In this document: positions 1 through 8,800 of the stretch, one piece after another
Numbering within the stretch: position 1 is the stretch's first letter
How the letters are laid out: every line of letters begins with the position of its first letter
DNA from: CAZVLE01 sp964627855
GTDB lineage: Bacteria > Bacillota > Dethiobacteria > DTU022
Direction of reading: 5' to 3'
DNA length: 14,227 bases
Assembly (NCBI GenBank): GCA_964627855.1
Contig: CAZVLE010000051.1
Span: 1 to 14,227, forward strand
Notes under the pieces: generated by a model
Databases searched by the model: none
Seen by the model: the letters and a program-made list of their open reading frames with translations, nothing else
What the model was told of the DNA's origin: nothing
Translations under genes and position numbers: made by a program

Positions 1-869
1 GCCTGGTGAGCAATTTCAATCGATGCTTCAATTTCGCCAATTATATCGGGAATTAATTGTTGATAATCAGTGTTCTTTTTATTGTGCATCAGGCAAACCG
101 GTATTCCGAAGCGGGCCGCCACCTCACTAATAGCGCTATCTTCCTTAAGTCCCCAAACATCGTTTAACATCTCTACCCCGGCATTAAGAGCTTCTTCAGC
201 AACAGGTGCTTTATAAGTATCAATGGAAAGAGGAGTTTTAAAGGAGTGGTCCTTTTTCAATTGATTTATAACCGGCATGACCCGTTGAAGTTCCTCTTCG
301 GCAGGAACAGGTTTATGGCCCGGCCGGGTTGATTCACCGCCGATGTCAATTATATCGGCTCCTTCTTCAGTCATTCGGTAAGCCTGGGTCAGCGCATTTT
401 CGAGCCGGTCAAATTTGCCGCCGTCTGAAAAAGAATCAGGAGTGACATTTAAGATGCCCATTATTAGTGTTCGCTCATAAAGTGGCATACTATGTGAGCC
501 GAGTTGTAAAGATTCCACTCGGGGCCTACTCAGGTTGTCGAGCATTTTTTTTATGATTTTTCCGGCTCCTGCAACGTTCTCACCATAGTTTATAAGGCGG
601 GTTGCTGTTGCATAAAGTGCATATTCAGAACCACTAATAATTGCTGTGATAGGGCCGTTACAGTTACTACTAATTAAAGAAAAGCTGAGATTGTTGCTAT
701 CACTGGCAACTGCTTCCTGAAGCGAAGAAAGCGTGGCCGGTGGTATCTTGTCAAGCTTAATAGTCCGGTAAGCGGCTTTCTTTTTAAGCTGGTCCACTTT
801 TTCAGGATCAAATCGACCAGCCTTTAGTTCTTCTTCCAGCAAGGCAGGTGTTAAATAATAAGCTTGCAT
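1..869 (-). CDS. folP: Dihydropteroate synthase, C-terminus beyond the left edge
   Basis: Condenses 6-hydroxymethyl-7,8-dihydropterin diphosphate with p-aminobenzoate to 7,8-dihydropteroate in cytoplasmic folate synthesis; the target of sulfonamides. My translation gives 289 codons before the window ends. Pterin-binding motifs are clear: MGILNVTPDSFSDGG at about residues 137-151, then GADIIDIGGESTRPG, SIDT, MLNDVWG and LMHNKK. The catalytic core begins only near residue 132, so there is an N-terminal extension of about 120 residues, which clostridial DHPS proteins often have. Start ATG at 867-869 is preceded by GGAGAGG with 7 bases spacing. The gene starts 19 bases after the HD-protein stop and is the last visible gene of the leftward operon. 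The identity is secure; the C-terminal part of the barrel is not visible. Confidence 0.96.
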   Translation of the reverse strand, partial: MQAYYLTPALLEEELKAGRFDPEKVDQLKKKAAYRTIKLDKIPPATLSSLQEAVASDSNNLSFSLISSNCNGPITAIISGSEYALYATATRLINYGENVAGAGKIIKKMLDNLSRPRVESLQLGSHSMPLYERTLIMGILNVTPDSFSDGGKFDRLENALTQAYRMTEEGADIIDIGGESTRPGHKPVPAEEELQRVMPVINQLKKDHSFKTPLSIDTYKAPVAEEALNAGVEMLNDVWGLKEDSAISEVAARFGIPVCLMHNKKNTDYQQLIPDIIGEIEASIEIAHQ

Positions 870-888
870 TGACTAACCTCTCCATATT

Positions 889-1383
889 TTAGTATAACAA
901 TCTATCACGATGCGGTTGTTTTTCAATCTTGTTGCAACCATCTGCAGTTTTGCAACAGAAGCAGAGGCGTGACAAACTATCAGCTCTGCTTAAAGCTATG
1001 CTTAGCGGAGATCGGTGTTTGTTACCTATCTCTTTAAGGCGGTGTTGCTCAATAGCTCTGATAATTATGTTATTTTCTGCTTCTAAAAAACCGGCTTTTT
1101 CCAGGATAGGCTTAGCCAGTATGGCAGAGCTTTCAGCATGATCGGTATTGCTCGCATGCTCCTGCCAGCGTCCCAGATCATGCAGTAGACCTGCCGCATA
1201 AGCCATTTCCCGGGAAATAAAAGGTTCGCCGCTTTCGAGTAGCAAAATATAGGTCAGGCGGGCTACGGTGAGCAGGTGATCAAAATGATGAGTACAGTAG
1301 ATTCTGTTTTGTTCTGCTTCCAAATTTTTTTGCAGGTATAGCTGGTAGTCAGGGCTTTCAATAACCTTCCATACTTTTTCCAT
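889..1383 (-). CDS. Small HD-domain phosphohydrolase in the folate operon
   Basis: A 164-residue soluble protein of the HD metal-dependent phosphohydrolase superfamily. An upstream histidine-rich helix (THHFDHLL, about residues 31-38), the signature LLHDLGRW (about 66-73), EQHR (about 111-114) and a late Asp in SRADSLSR (about 131-138) provide the expected metal ligands. The C-terminus has a Cys cluster, C-x-C-C-x5-C at residues 141-150, that might bind metal. It lies between folE and folP, 19 bases from each. Known family chemistry includes removal of phosphate from nucleotides and, in archaeal MptB, opening of a cyclic phosphate on dihydroneopterin. I infer a role in dephosphorylating dihydroneopterin triphosphate or a related pterin, but this is context only. 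The start ATG has a weakly placed AGGA about 13 bases upstream, so translation may depend on coupling to folE. Confidence 0.87.
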   Translation of the reverse strand: MEKVWKVIESPDYQLYLQKNLEAEQNRIYCTHHFDHLLTVARLTYILLLESGEPFISREMAYAAGLLHDLGRWQEHASNTDHAESSAILAKPILEKAGFLEAENNIIIRAIEQHRLKEIGNKHRSPLSIALSRADSLSRLCFCCKTADGCNKIEKQPHRDRLLY

Positions 1384-1402
1384 ACAACTAAACCGGTCCT
1401 GT

Positions 1403-1969
1403 TTATAATTTTCCTTTAATCAGGCTAAATACTTCAATACGTGAGCTTGGATTTCTTCGGAACAGTCCTCTAACAGCAGAAGTGACTGTAACTGAGCCGG
1501 GTTTACCTACACCACGAATACTCATGCAGAGATGCTCTGCCTCAATTACCACCACAACGCCCTTTGGCTTTAGCTCTTCAGTAATAATATCAGCCACGTT
1601 GCTGGTTAGTCTTTCCTGCAGTTGTGGCCGTCTGGATAGAGTTTCGATAACCCTGACCAGCTTACTTAAACCAACTATTCTACCTCCCGAAGGAAGATAG
1701 GCAACGTGAGCCTTGCCGTAAAAAGGCAGAAGGTGGTGTTCACACATGGAGTAAAAGGATACATCTTTGACTAGGACAATTTCGTCATGGCCGTCTTCAA
1801 GAAAACATGTTTGCAGGTGTTCGCGAGGATCTTTTTGTAAGCCACCAAATAACTCTGTGTACATATTAGCAACACGCTGTGGTGTACCACGAAGGCCTTC
1901 GCGGTTTTTATCTTCGCCCACTGCTTCAAGGATCATTTCCACGGCTTTAATAATTTTTTCTTTGTCCAA
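1403..1969 (-). CDS. folE: GTP cyclohydrolase I (type IA, zinc-dependent)
   Basis: Opens the imidazole ring of GTP and recyclizes it to 7,8-dihydroneopterin triphosphate, the first step of tetrahydrofolate synthesis. The 188-residue length is normal for the family. The zinc ligands are all present: Cys76 and His79 in CEHHLLPF and Cys148 in EHLCMSIRGV. Further signatures are GLSKLVRVIE (about 100-109), RRPQLQERLT (about 113-122) and the C-terminal FRRNPSSRIEV. The start is a TTG at 1967-1969, preceded by AGGAGAGG about 10 bases upstream; no ATG or GTG lies nearby in frame. The upstream membrane-protein gene ends 18 bases before it, with its stop codon next to this ribosome binding site. The HD gene follows after 19 bases. 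Assignment is secure. Confidence 0.97.
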   Translation of the reverse strand: MDKEKIIKAVEMILEAVGEDKNREGLRGTPQRVANMYTELFGGLQKDPREHLQTCFLEDGHDEIVLVKDVSFYSMCEHHLLPFYGKAHVAYLPSGGRIVGLSKLVRVIETLSRRPQLQERLTSNVADIITEELKPKGVVVVIEAEHLCMSIRGVGKPGSVTVTSAVRGLFRRNPSSRIEVFSLIKGKL

Positions 1970-1987
1970 GACAATACCGCCTCTCCT

Positions 1988-3301
1988 CTAGTAAATTATG
2001 ATCCCCGGCAGCCAGAGAATTAAGCTATGCAACAGAGCGCAGGCAACAATATTTTCTGTGCGCAGGTATAAATAACCTAAGATTGCTGCCATGCCGGGTG
2101 TCAGAATTAATGCTTCAAGGTAAGTATATGGATAATCAATCATCCATGGCGCAACAGTAATTAAATAGATATAGTGTACCAATGCTGCAATCAAAATCAT
2201 CGCCAGCAAGCCCCGGGTTGGATTAAACTGGCGGCTCAATACAGCCTGAATATAGCCACGCCAGATCATTTCACGCGGCAATCCAGTCAAAAAGAAGATT
2301 GTCGCAAAAGATAGTAGTGATGATGAGCCTGCAAAGTCTAGACCGTCAGGTATACCAGTTTTCACAATAACAATGCTCAAGCCTGCTATTAAGGACATCA
2401 GATAACCGTGCCTGATTCGATCTCTGCGCAGGCCGAGATCGAGATAATCTATCTTACCATAAATGGAAGATAAATAGAGAATGGCTATCACTACAATATA
2501 GGCCGGCACGTTATAATAATCGGGCCAGTCATTTACATTAACAAGAATGGCAGTACCCAGTAAGATTGCGGCAATAAATGGTATCATGGCCAGGCTGTAG
2601 GCGCCGGGAGGAGTCCTTCCCAGGTGGATCCAGTAACGGGAATAGCGGTGATCAGGGGATAATATTGTTAAGATGAAAAGCATAATAATTATAATCAAAA
2701 CATAGATCAGTAACGTGCCGATGAAATGTCCCGGACTTCCGTTGGTTTGCGGTGGGAAAATAGGTACGCCCTCTGGCGTAATGAAATAGTAATAGACCAG
2801 ATCTTCCTGGGCGTGAAAAGTCAAAGGGATAGTATCTTTCCAGATGCTCGGAATGCCTTTTTGCAGGGCTGCTATGTCTTCTACCGTCCTGATCAGCCCA
2901 ATATCTTCTACAGGAGTAAAGATGTTGCTCCCCCTCTTTAGATCAAAAAGGTCATGCTCGATGACCATAAAAAGGCCTCCGGCACCCGCCGAATCAAACT
3001 TTTGTCCATTGCTTTCAAAAAACCCTTCACCGAGAAGCAGCAAGCTTCTTTTGCGTTCACTTTCATGTAGCGAAGTTATTAAACCTCCCTGAGGGAAGGA
3101 TACTTTTAAATCGCCTACTTCAAATAACCATGGTTCAAATTGATAGAGCGGGCCGGTTTCATATTGATAGGGGCTCCGGCCGAGAGAATCAGGAAAAACT
3201 GCTGTTAATACAAAGGCTGCTACAATTAAAATTGTTGTTATAGACAGTAAAAGCAGCAGGGCAATAAAATAATTCTTGATGCCGTATTTTCTTAGTAGCA
3301 A
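1988..3301 (-). CDS. Polytopic membrane protein with degenerate CPBP (Abi/Rce1-like) domain
   Basis: A 437-residue integral membrane protein. Residues about 10-35 form a first transmembrane helix, then about 155 polar residues lie probably outside the cytoplasm, then about eight hydrophobic segments run from residue 193 to the end. The C-terminal half resembles the CPBP intramembrane metalloprotease family: REMIWRGYIQ at 343-352 aligns with its EExxxR motif, His376 (ALVHYIYL) with motif 2, and His425 (LLHSLILW) with motif 3. The first Glu of motif 1 is replaced by Arg343, and the Asn expected four residues after the motif 3 His is Leu429, so proteolytic activity is doubtful. The start is TTG at 3299-3301 with AGGGGG 8 bases upstream. 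It is the first gene of the folate operon. Substrate and role are unknown. Confidence 0.82.
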   Translation of the reverse strand: MLLRKYGIKNYFIALLLLLSITTILIVAAFVLTAVFPDSLGRSPYQYETGPLYQFEPWLFEVGDLKVSFPQGGLITSLHESERKRSLLLLGEGFFESNGQKFDSAGAGGLFMVIEHDLFDLKRGSNIFTPVEDIGLIRTVEDIAALQKGIPSIWKDTIPLTFHAQEDLVYYYFITPEGVPIFPPQTNGSPGHFIGTLLIYVLIIIIMLFILTILSPDHRYSRYWIHLGRTPPGAYSLAMIPFIAAILLGTAILVNVNDWPDYYNVPAYIVVIAILYLSSIYGKIDYLDLGLRRDRIRHGYLMSLIAGLSIVIVKTGIPDGLDFAGSSSLLSFATIFFLTGLPREMIWRGYIQAVLSRQFNPTRGLLAMILIAALVHYIYLITVAPWMIDYPYTYLEALILTPGMAAILGYLYLRTENIVACALLHSLILWLPGIIIY

Positions 3302-3333
3302 TATTTGATCCCCCTAGCTTCAATCTGGTTGTC

Positions 3334-3363
3334 ATTGTAATCGAAATAACCTCTTTCGGTCAA
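3334..3363 (-). promoter_or_regulatory. Candidate sigma-A promoter of the CPBP-folE-HD-folP operon
   Basis: Read on the minus strand, TTGACC (3358-3363) and TACAAT (3334-3339) are separated by 18 bases; each matches five of six consensus positions. The predicted transcript would start near 3327, about 25 bases before the TTG start at 3301, leaving room for the AGGGGG ribosome binding site. No other good promoter was seen between the genes of this operon, whose gaps are 18-19 bases. Confidence 0.6.
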
Positions 3364-3391
3364 ATATAGACTCCAGGGTAAGGTTACGTTC

Positions 3392-3420
3392 TTTTCAAAA
3401 CTGGGCTGATCTGCTATAGT
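3392..3420 (+). promoter_or_regulatory. Candidate promoter of the coaX operon
   Basis: TTTTCA (3392-3397) and TATAGT (3415-3420) are separated by exactly 17 bases on the plus strand. The -10 matches five and the -35 four of six consensus positions. The predicted start near 3427 leaves a leader of about 45 bases before coaX. It is back to back with the folate operon promoter, with about 30 bases between the two -35 boxes. Confidence 0.5.
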
Positions 3421-3472
3421 TGTTTTTGCCAATAATTATACTGACAAAAACTTTTTGCCAGGAGTGAAAAAT

Positions 3473-4237
3473 TTGTTTCTCGCCATAGATGTTGGTAATA
3501 CCCACATAATGCTCGGTGTATACGATCAGGAAAATATTATTGTTTACTGGCGCCTGGCAACCCGCAAGGATAGTACTGAAGATGAACTGGGTATGGTTGT
3601 CAAGAATCTTCTTCATAGCAGCAGCCTTGAACTTAATGATATAGATGCTGTTGCCATATCCTCAGTTGTACCTCCCCTGATGTATTCTTTAGAACGAATG
3701 TCTCAAAAGTATTTAGAAAGAGATCCTTTAATTGTCGGTCCCGGTATCAGAACCGGCTTAAATATTGTAACAGATAATCCTCGTGAAGTGGGCGCAGATC
3801 GAATTGTCAACGCTGTAGCGGGGCTTAATATTTATGGGGGCCCTCTGATCATCGTAGATTTTGGTACAGCGACAACTTTTTGTGCCATCTCGAAAGCAGA
3901 TGAGTATCTGGGTGGGGTGATTGCTCCGGGTATTGGTATCTCAATGGAGGCCCTCTTTCAAAGGGCAGCCAAGCTGCCCCGTGTAGAAGTTGTCAGACCT
4001 GAGCGGGTAATTGGAAAAGATACTATCAGCAGTATGCAGTCCGGGATAATTTTTGGCTTCGTCGGGCAGGTAGATGGTATTGTTAAGCGCATGACTGCTG
4101 AATTTGATCATAAACCAAAAGTTATTGCTACCGGTGGATTTGCTTCCCTCATTGCCCGGGAATCAGAAACAATCTGCCTGGTCAACCCGTTATTGACCCT
4201 TGAAGGACTGCGTATCATCAGCAAGCTTAATTCTTAG
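3473..4237 (+). CDS. coaX: Type III pantothenate kinase
   Basis: Phosphorylates pantothenate to 4'-phosphopantothenate, the first committed step of coenzyme A synthesis. With the chosen start the protein has 254 residues, typical for CoaX. It shows the ASKHA-fold motifs: phosphate-binding DVGNTHI (about residues 6-12), GADRIVNAVA (107-116, Asp109 being the likely catalytic base), DFGTATTF (129-136), GGVIAPGI and the late TGGFA. I chose the TTG at 3473-3475, because AGGAG at 3460-3464 is 8 bases upstream and the protein then begins MFLAIDVGNT as in relatives. The in-frame TTG at 3455 and GTG at 3464 would place the ribosome binding site inside the gene. It is first in a plus-strand operon with the patatin and nitroreductase genes. 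Confidence 0.95.
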   Translation: MFLAIDVGNTHIMLGVYDQENIIVYWRLATRKDSTEDELGMVVKNLLHSSSLELNDIDAVAISSVVPPLMYSLERMSQKYLERDPLIVGPGIRTGLNIVTDNPREVGADRIVNAVAGLNIYGGPLIIVDFGTATTFCAISKADEYLGGVIAPGIGISMEALFQRAAKLPRVEVVRPERVIGKDTISSMQSGIIFGFVGQVDGIVKRMTAEFDHKPKVIATGGFASLIARESETICLVNPLLTLEGLRIISKLNS

Positions 4238-4259
4238 ATCGATGCTGGGGGTAAATCAG

Positions 4260-5069
4260 ATGAAAATCGGCCTTGCTTTAAGTGGCGGTGCGGCCAGGGG
4301 AATAGCCCATATCGGTGTTTTAAAGTATCTCGAGGAACGTGATGTGCAGCCCTGTTGTATAGCTGGAACCAGCGCCGGTAGCATTGTAGGCGCCTTTTAT
4401 TGCTCCGGTATGAGTGTCGCTGAGATTACTGCTCTAATCGAGAAGTTGTCTTGGAAAGATTTGGTTAAAATTTCCCTGCCTCGCAAAGGTTTAATTGACT
4501 CAACCCGTTTATTGAAGATCATCAAAGATGGAATCGGAACAATTACATTCGCTGATTTGAAAATACCGCTGCTGATTAACGCAGTCGATCTATTAAGCGG
4601 CGAGGAAATTATTCTTGAAAAAGGTCTGGTAGCTGAAGCAGTACAGGCTAGTTGTGCTATACCAGGCATATTTACCCCGGTTAAGTTTGAAGATAAACTG
4701 CTTGTTGATGGCGGCCTGCTTGACAATGTTCCGGTGGCGCTAATGAAAAACCGCGAAATCGATTTTATCATTGCTGTTGATGTGGGAGCCCAGAAGCCTC
4801 TTCGTTCAGAGCCGGAAAACATATTCGAAGTGTTGATCCAGTCTTACGATATCATTCGGCGCCACCGCGACAAGCCTGCTTATGAACATTCCGACAGTCT
4901 TATTGAACCTGAACTGGGCGATATATCTTTCTGGGATAACAGCAAAGTTAATCATATTATTGATCGCGGTTATGAAGCGGCTGAAAAAGTGCTGTCTGAG
5001 GTCAGCTTTACTAAAAAGAAATGGAGTATTTCAGGCTGGTTTGGCAGGCGCAAACAAAAAAAGAGGTGA
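4260..5069 (+). CDS. Patatin-like phospholipase / lipid acyl hydrolase (RssA/YlbK type)
   Basis: A 269-residue serine acyl hydrolase predicted to cleave acyl chains from phospholipids or related lipids at the inner membrane face. It has the patatin layout: an N-terminal glycine-rich oxyanion loop LSGGAARG (7-14), the nucleophile elbow GTSAG with Ser38, and the catalytic Asp150 in DGGLLDNVP. No signal peptide is visible. The last 20 or so residues are strongly basic with two Trp (KKKW, GWFGRRKQKKR), which could hold the protein to acidic membrane lipids; that is inference. Start ATG 4260 has GGGGG 8 bases upstream and begins MKIGLALSGG as usual; the ATG at 4242 lacks a ribosome site. It follows coaX by 22 bases. 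The natural substrate cannot be read from sequence. Confidence 0.9.
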   Translation: MKIGLALSGGAARGIAHIGVLKYLEERDVQPCCIAGTSAGSIVGAFYCSGMSVAEITALIEKLSWKDLVKISLPRKGLIDSTRLLKIIKDGIGTITFADLKIPLLINAVDLLSGEEIILEKGLVAEAVQASCAIPGIFTPVKFEDKLLVDGGLLDNVPVALMKNREIDFIIAVDVGAQKPLRSEPENIFEVLIQSYDIIRRHRDKPAYEHSDSLIEPELGDISFWDNSKVNHIIDRGYEAAEKVLSEVSFTKKKWSISGWFGRRKQKKR

Positions 5070-5073
5070 AGTT

Positions 5074-5697
5074 ATGCATAATATGAGCTGTGAAGATGCT
5101 ATCAAAAACCGGCGTAGTATCAGGAAGTTTGAAAAAAGACCGGTAATGGATGAGGATCTGGAAAAGATTATTGAAGCAGCCAGGCTTGCTCCTTCGGGAA
5201 CAAACCGTCAGCCCTGGCGCTTTGTCCTGCTTAAAGATGACGAGGCCAGGGAGCAGATTGCCGGAGCCGTGGTTCAGCCATTTGTGATCGAAGCCCCGGC
5301 CCTTTTTGTCTGCTGCCTCGATCGCAGGGCTTATGTCCGTAGTCTGGTTGAGGAGAGAATGAAAGAATTAGTGCAGGCTGAAGTAATCAGCGAAGAAGCT
5401 GCCGGCTATATTTACCAGAGAAAAATGCCCGAGCAGGTAAAAGATGTGGTCATTCCTGCTTCAGCTTACCTCGATCTTGGTATCGCTGTAGAGAATATGA
5501 CTTTGATGGCTACTGCTCTTGGTCTGGGCAGCTGTTGGGTGAGACTTTTCAATCCACAGCAGGTTCATGATGCGCTGGGTCTTTCTGCAGAGGTTGAGCC
5601 GGTTGTATTATTACCGGTCGGTTACCCGGCCCAGTCTCCTCCACCCCGACCGCGCCTGGGCAGGGATGATATCATCATAAAGCCTTCTAAATCCTGA
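5074..5697 (+). CDS. Nitroreductase-family FMN oxidoreductase
   Basis: A 207-residue flavoprotein of the nitroreductase fold, normally a homodimer binding FMN and reducing small molecules with NAD(P)H. The N-terminal CEDAIKNRRSIRKF (about 6-19) supplies the FMN phosphate-binding Arg residues, APSGTNRQPW (about 39-48) is the flavin-contact motif, and MATALGLGSCWV plus LLPVGYP near the C-terminus are further signatures. Start ATG 5074 is 4 bases after the patatin stop. Its ribosome site AGAGGTGA overlaps the end of that gene including the stop codon, so the two are likely translationally coupled. The open frame extends upstream to 4882 but without family similarity. It is the last gene before a strong terminator. 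The family is too broad to name a substrate. Confidence 0.92.
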   Translation: MHNMSCEDAIKNRRSIRKFEKRPVMDEDLEKIIEAARLAPSGTNRQPWRFVLLKDDEAREQIAGAVVQPFVIEAPALFVCCLDRRAYVRSLVEERMKELVQAEVISEEAAGYIYQRKMPEQVKDVVIPASAYLDLGIAVENMTLMATALGLGSCWVRLFNPQQVHDALGLSAEVEPVVLLPVGYPAQSPPPRPRLGRDDIIIKPSKS

Positions 5698-5719
5698 CTA
5701 TCGTTATAAAAAGCAATTA

Positions 5720-5759
5720 TAAAATCAGGAGACGCTCAACTCAGCGTCTCCTGATTTTA
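5720..5759. terminator. Bidirectional rho-independent terminator
   Basis: A perfect 17-bp inverted repeat (arms 5720-5736 and 5743-5759, containing TCAGGAGACGCT and its complement) encloses a 6-base loop, CAACTC. The outer ends are A-rich on the left and T-rich on the right, so the hairpin is followed by U residues in either direction. It lies between the convergent nitroreductase and nifJ genes and should end both transcripts. Confidence 0.92.
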
Positions 5760-5815
5760 ATAGGTTACTTTCTCTGTCGTTATGATCAATCCTTCGCGAA
5801 AAATGAAGCCCTGTT

Positions 5816-8800
5816 TTAGCTGTCACCGCCTGACTGTGCAGCAGCAAGCTGCCGATACATTTCCAGCCTTTCCTTTGCTGCCTTTTCTGCTTTTTCAAAT
5901 AGAACTTCAGCTCTTTCAGGAAATTCCTTGGTCAGAGCCCGGAAACGCACTTCATTCATCATAAAAGTGCTGAGCTTTTCTTTCGGTTCCTTGGAATCGA
6001 GGATGAAGGGGTTTTTACCTTCAGCTGTCAGTACCGGGTTATAACGATACAGCGGCCAGTAACCGGAGTCTACCGCCAGTTTTCCCTCACTCTGACTCTT
6101 GCTCATATCGATGCCGTGGGCAATGCAGGGCGAATAAGCAATGATTAGAGAAGGTCCGGGATAAGCTTCAGCTTCTATGATTGCTTTCAGAAACTGGCTT
6201 TTGTTTGCTCCCATCGATACCATAGCCACATAAACATAACCGTATGTTACAGCCATCAGGCCGAGATCTTTTTTACACATATCTTTACCTGCCGCTGCAA
6301 ACTTAGCGATTGCAGCGGTTGGAGTCGCCTTTGAAGACTGACCGCCGGTATTGGAGTAGACTTCAGTATCCATTACCAGGATGTTGACATCAGCCCCGCT
6401 GGCAATGACATGATCAAGTCCGCCAAAACCAATATCGTAAGCCCAGCCATCACCGCCAAAGATCCAAACCGAACGTTTGGGCAGCAACCCGGCTTTCTCA
6501 CCGATTTCTTTTAAGAGTTCAGCATTATCTGCTGTCGGTTTTTCAGCCTCGAGCAGTTCCCTGACCCTGTCGCCTGCTTTCAGTGATTCCTCACCTTGCT
6601 CTTTTACAGCTAACCAGTTGTTCAAGGCATCTTTAAGCGGAGTCGATATCGCAGTATCGGTCGCTTCTTTTACAAGATCGGTTAACTTTTCTCTCTGCTG
6701 GGTAATGCCGAGCCAGTAACCATAGCCGAACTCGGCATTATCTTCAAAGAGTGAACTGGCCCAGGCCGGTCCACGCCCCCTGCTGTCAACTGAGTATGGA
6801 ACGGTTGGTGCATTGCCACCGTAAATAGATGAGCAGCCCGTAGCGTTGGCTATAACCATGCGATTTCCGAATAACTGGGTTATTACTTTGACATAAGGAG
6901 TTTCCCCACACCCTGCACAGGCTCCGGAATACTCAAACAGTGGCTTGCGGAACTGACTGCCGCGGACGGTGTTTGCTGCTAGTTCCAATTCCAGTTCCGG
7001 TAAAGCCTCAGCATAGCGGAAGTTGGCGTCTTCTCCGGCTACTACCTCATCCAGAGGTTTCATCTCCAGGGCTTTTGTCCTAGAGGGGCAAATGTCTACG
7101 CAGTTACCGCAGCCGGTACAATCGAGAGGAGATACCTGGATCCGATACTGCAGGCCGTCAATATCTTTGCTTCTGCCTTCAACAGTAACAAACTGATCCG
7201 GCGCTCCGTCTAAGTCTTCAGGGCGGGCAAGGTATGGTCTGATTGCTGCATGGGGGCAGATAAAAGAGCACTGGTTGCACTGGATGCAGTGTTCCGGCAG
7301 CCAGATTGGTACCTGGATAGCAATGCCGCGTTTTTCATACTGTGTAGTGGCCGTAGGGACAGTGCCATCCGGGTTAAAGGCGCTAACCGGTAATTCATCT
7401 CCCTTAAGTTCTATCATCGGGTAAATGGTATCGCAGACATACTGCGGTGCTACTTCACAGGTAAAAGTTGCTCCTGTTGTGGCATCAGCCCAGCTGTCCG
7501 GGTATTTTATCTCTTCAAGAGCTTCAACACCCTTGTAGATGGCGGCAACATTCTTTTCGACAATATCGGCGCCTTTTTTTCCGTATGTTTTGTCAATCAT
7601 CTTCTCGATTTCTTTAAAGGCAAGTTCCGGCTCAATCACCCCGGAAAGTTTGAAAAAGGCAGCCTGCATGATCACGTTTATCCTGCCGCCAAGGCCGATT
7701 TCACCGGCAATTTTAAAGGCATCGATGTTGTAAAACTTCAGTTTTTTACGGGCGATCGTTTGCTTCATTTCGGCGGGCAGATGTGTTTCCATTTCTCCGA
7801 CGTTCCAATCAGAATTAAGCAGGAAAATACCCCCTTCCCTGATTCCCTCCAGCACATCGTAACGGGTTACAAAGGAAGGATTGTGACAGGCAATAAAATC
7901 AGCCTGGTCTATCAGGTAAGTTGATTTGATCTTTTCCGGTCCGAAGCGCAGGTGTGATACAGTAATCCCGCCGGACTTCTTGGAGTCATAGACAAAATAG
8001 CCCTGGGCATACTGGTCGGTGTTGTTGCCTATAATAATAATGCTGTTCTTGTTGGCGCCCACTGTTCCGTCGGCACCAAGTCCGAAAAATTTGGCCCGGT
8101 AGGTGCTTTCCGGGCTTGATTCGAAGCAAGTCGGGTAATCGATTGATGTATGAGTCACATCATCATTGATGCCAACGGTGAAATGGTTTTTAGGTTCTTC
8201 AGCCCGTAGATTGTCAAAAACCCCTTTGGACATGCACGAATTAAATTCCTTGGAACCGAGACCGTAGCGGCCACCGATAATCAGGGGAGTCTGCTTGACT
8301 TCCATCAGGGCAGTGCAGATATCCTGATATAGTGGTTCACCGAGGGCGCCCGGCTCTTTAGTGCGGTCCAGAACGGCGATGCGTTTACAGCTTTGGGGCA
8401 GCACAGACAAAAAGTGATCCCTTGAAAATGGACGGTAAAGGCGGACTTTAATCAGGCCCACTTTTTCTCCCTGTTTGACCAGGTAATCCACAGTCTCTTC
8501 AACTGTATCACAGGCAGAGCCCATGCAGACAACTACCGCTTCTGCATCAGGTGCACCACAGTAATCAAATAGATTGTAGCGCCTGCCGGTAAGCTCGTAG
8601 ACCTGGTCCATTACTGCGGTTACTTTTTCCGGTGTTTCCAGGTAGTAGCTGTTGGCTGCTTCCCGGTTTTGGAAGTAAATATCCGGGTTTTGGGCTGTTC
8701 CGCGCTGGTGGGGGTTTTCGGGGCTTAGGGCCCGTTCCCTGAATTCCCTGATGGCCTGCCAGTCAACAATTTTCTTGATATCTTCATAATCGACCAGCTC

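Noticed and set aside
3455..3472. Earlier in-frame TTG/GTG starts for coaX
   Set aside because: They would put the AGGAG ribosome site inside the coding region and add residues absent from CoaX relatives.
4397..4822. A 141-codon minus-strand open frame inside the patatin gene
   Set aside because: It is fully antisense to a well-supported gene and its translation is Ser/Ile-rich without recognisable motifs.
4882..5073. Upstream in-frame extension of the nitroreductase gene to ATG 4882
   Set aside because: It lies inside the patatin gene in another frame, has no family similarity, and a clear ribosome site precedes ATG 5074.
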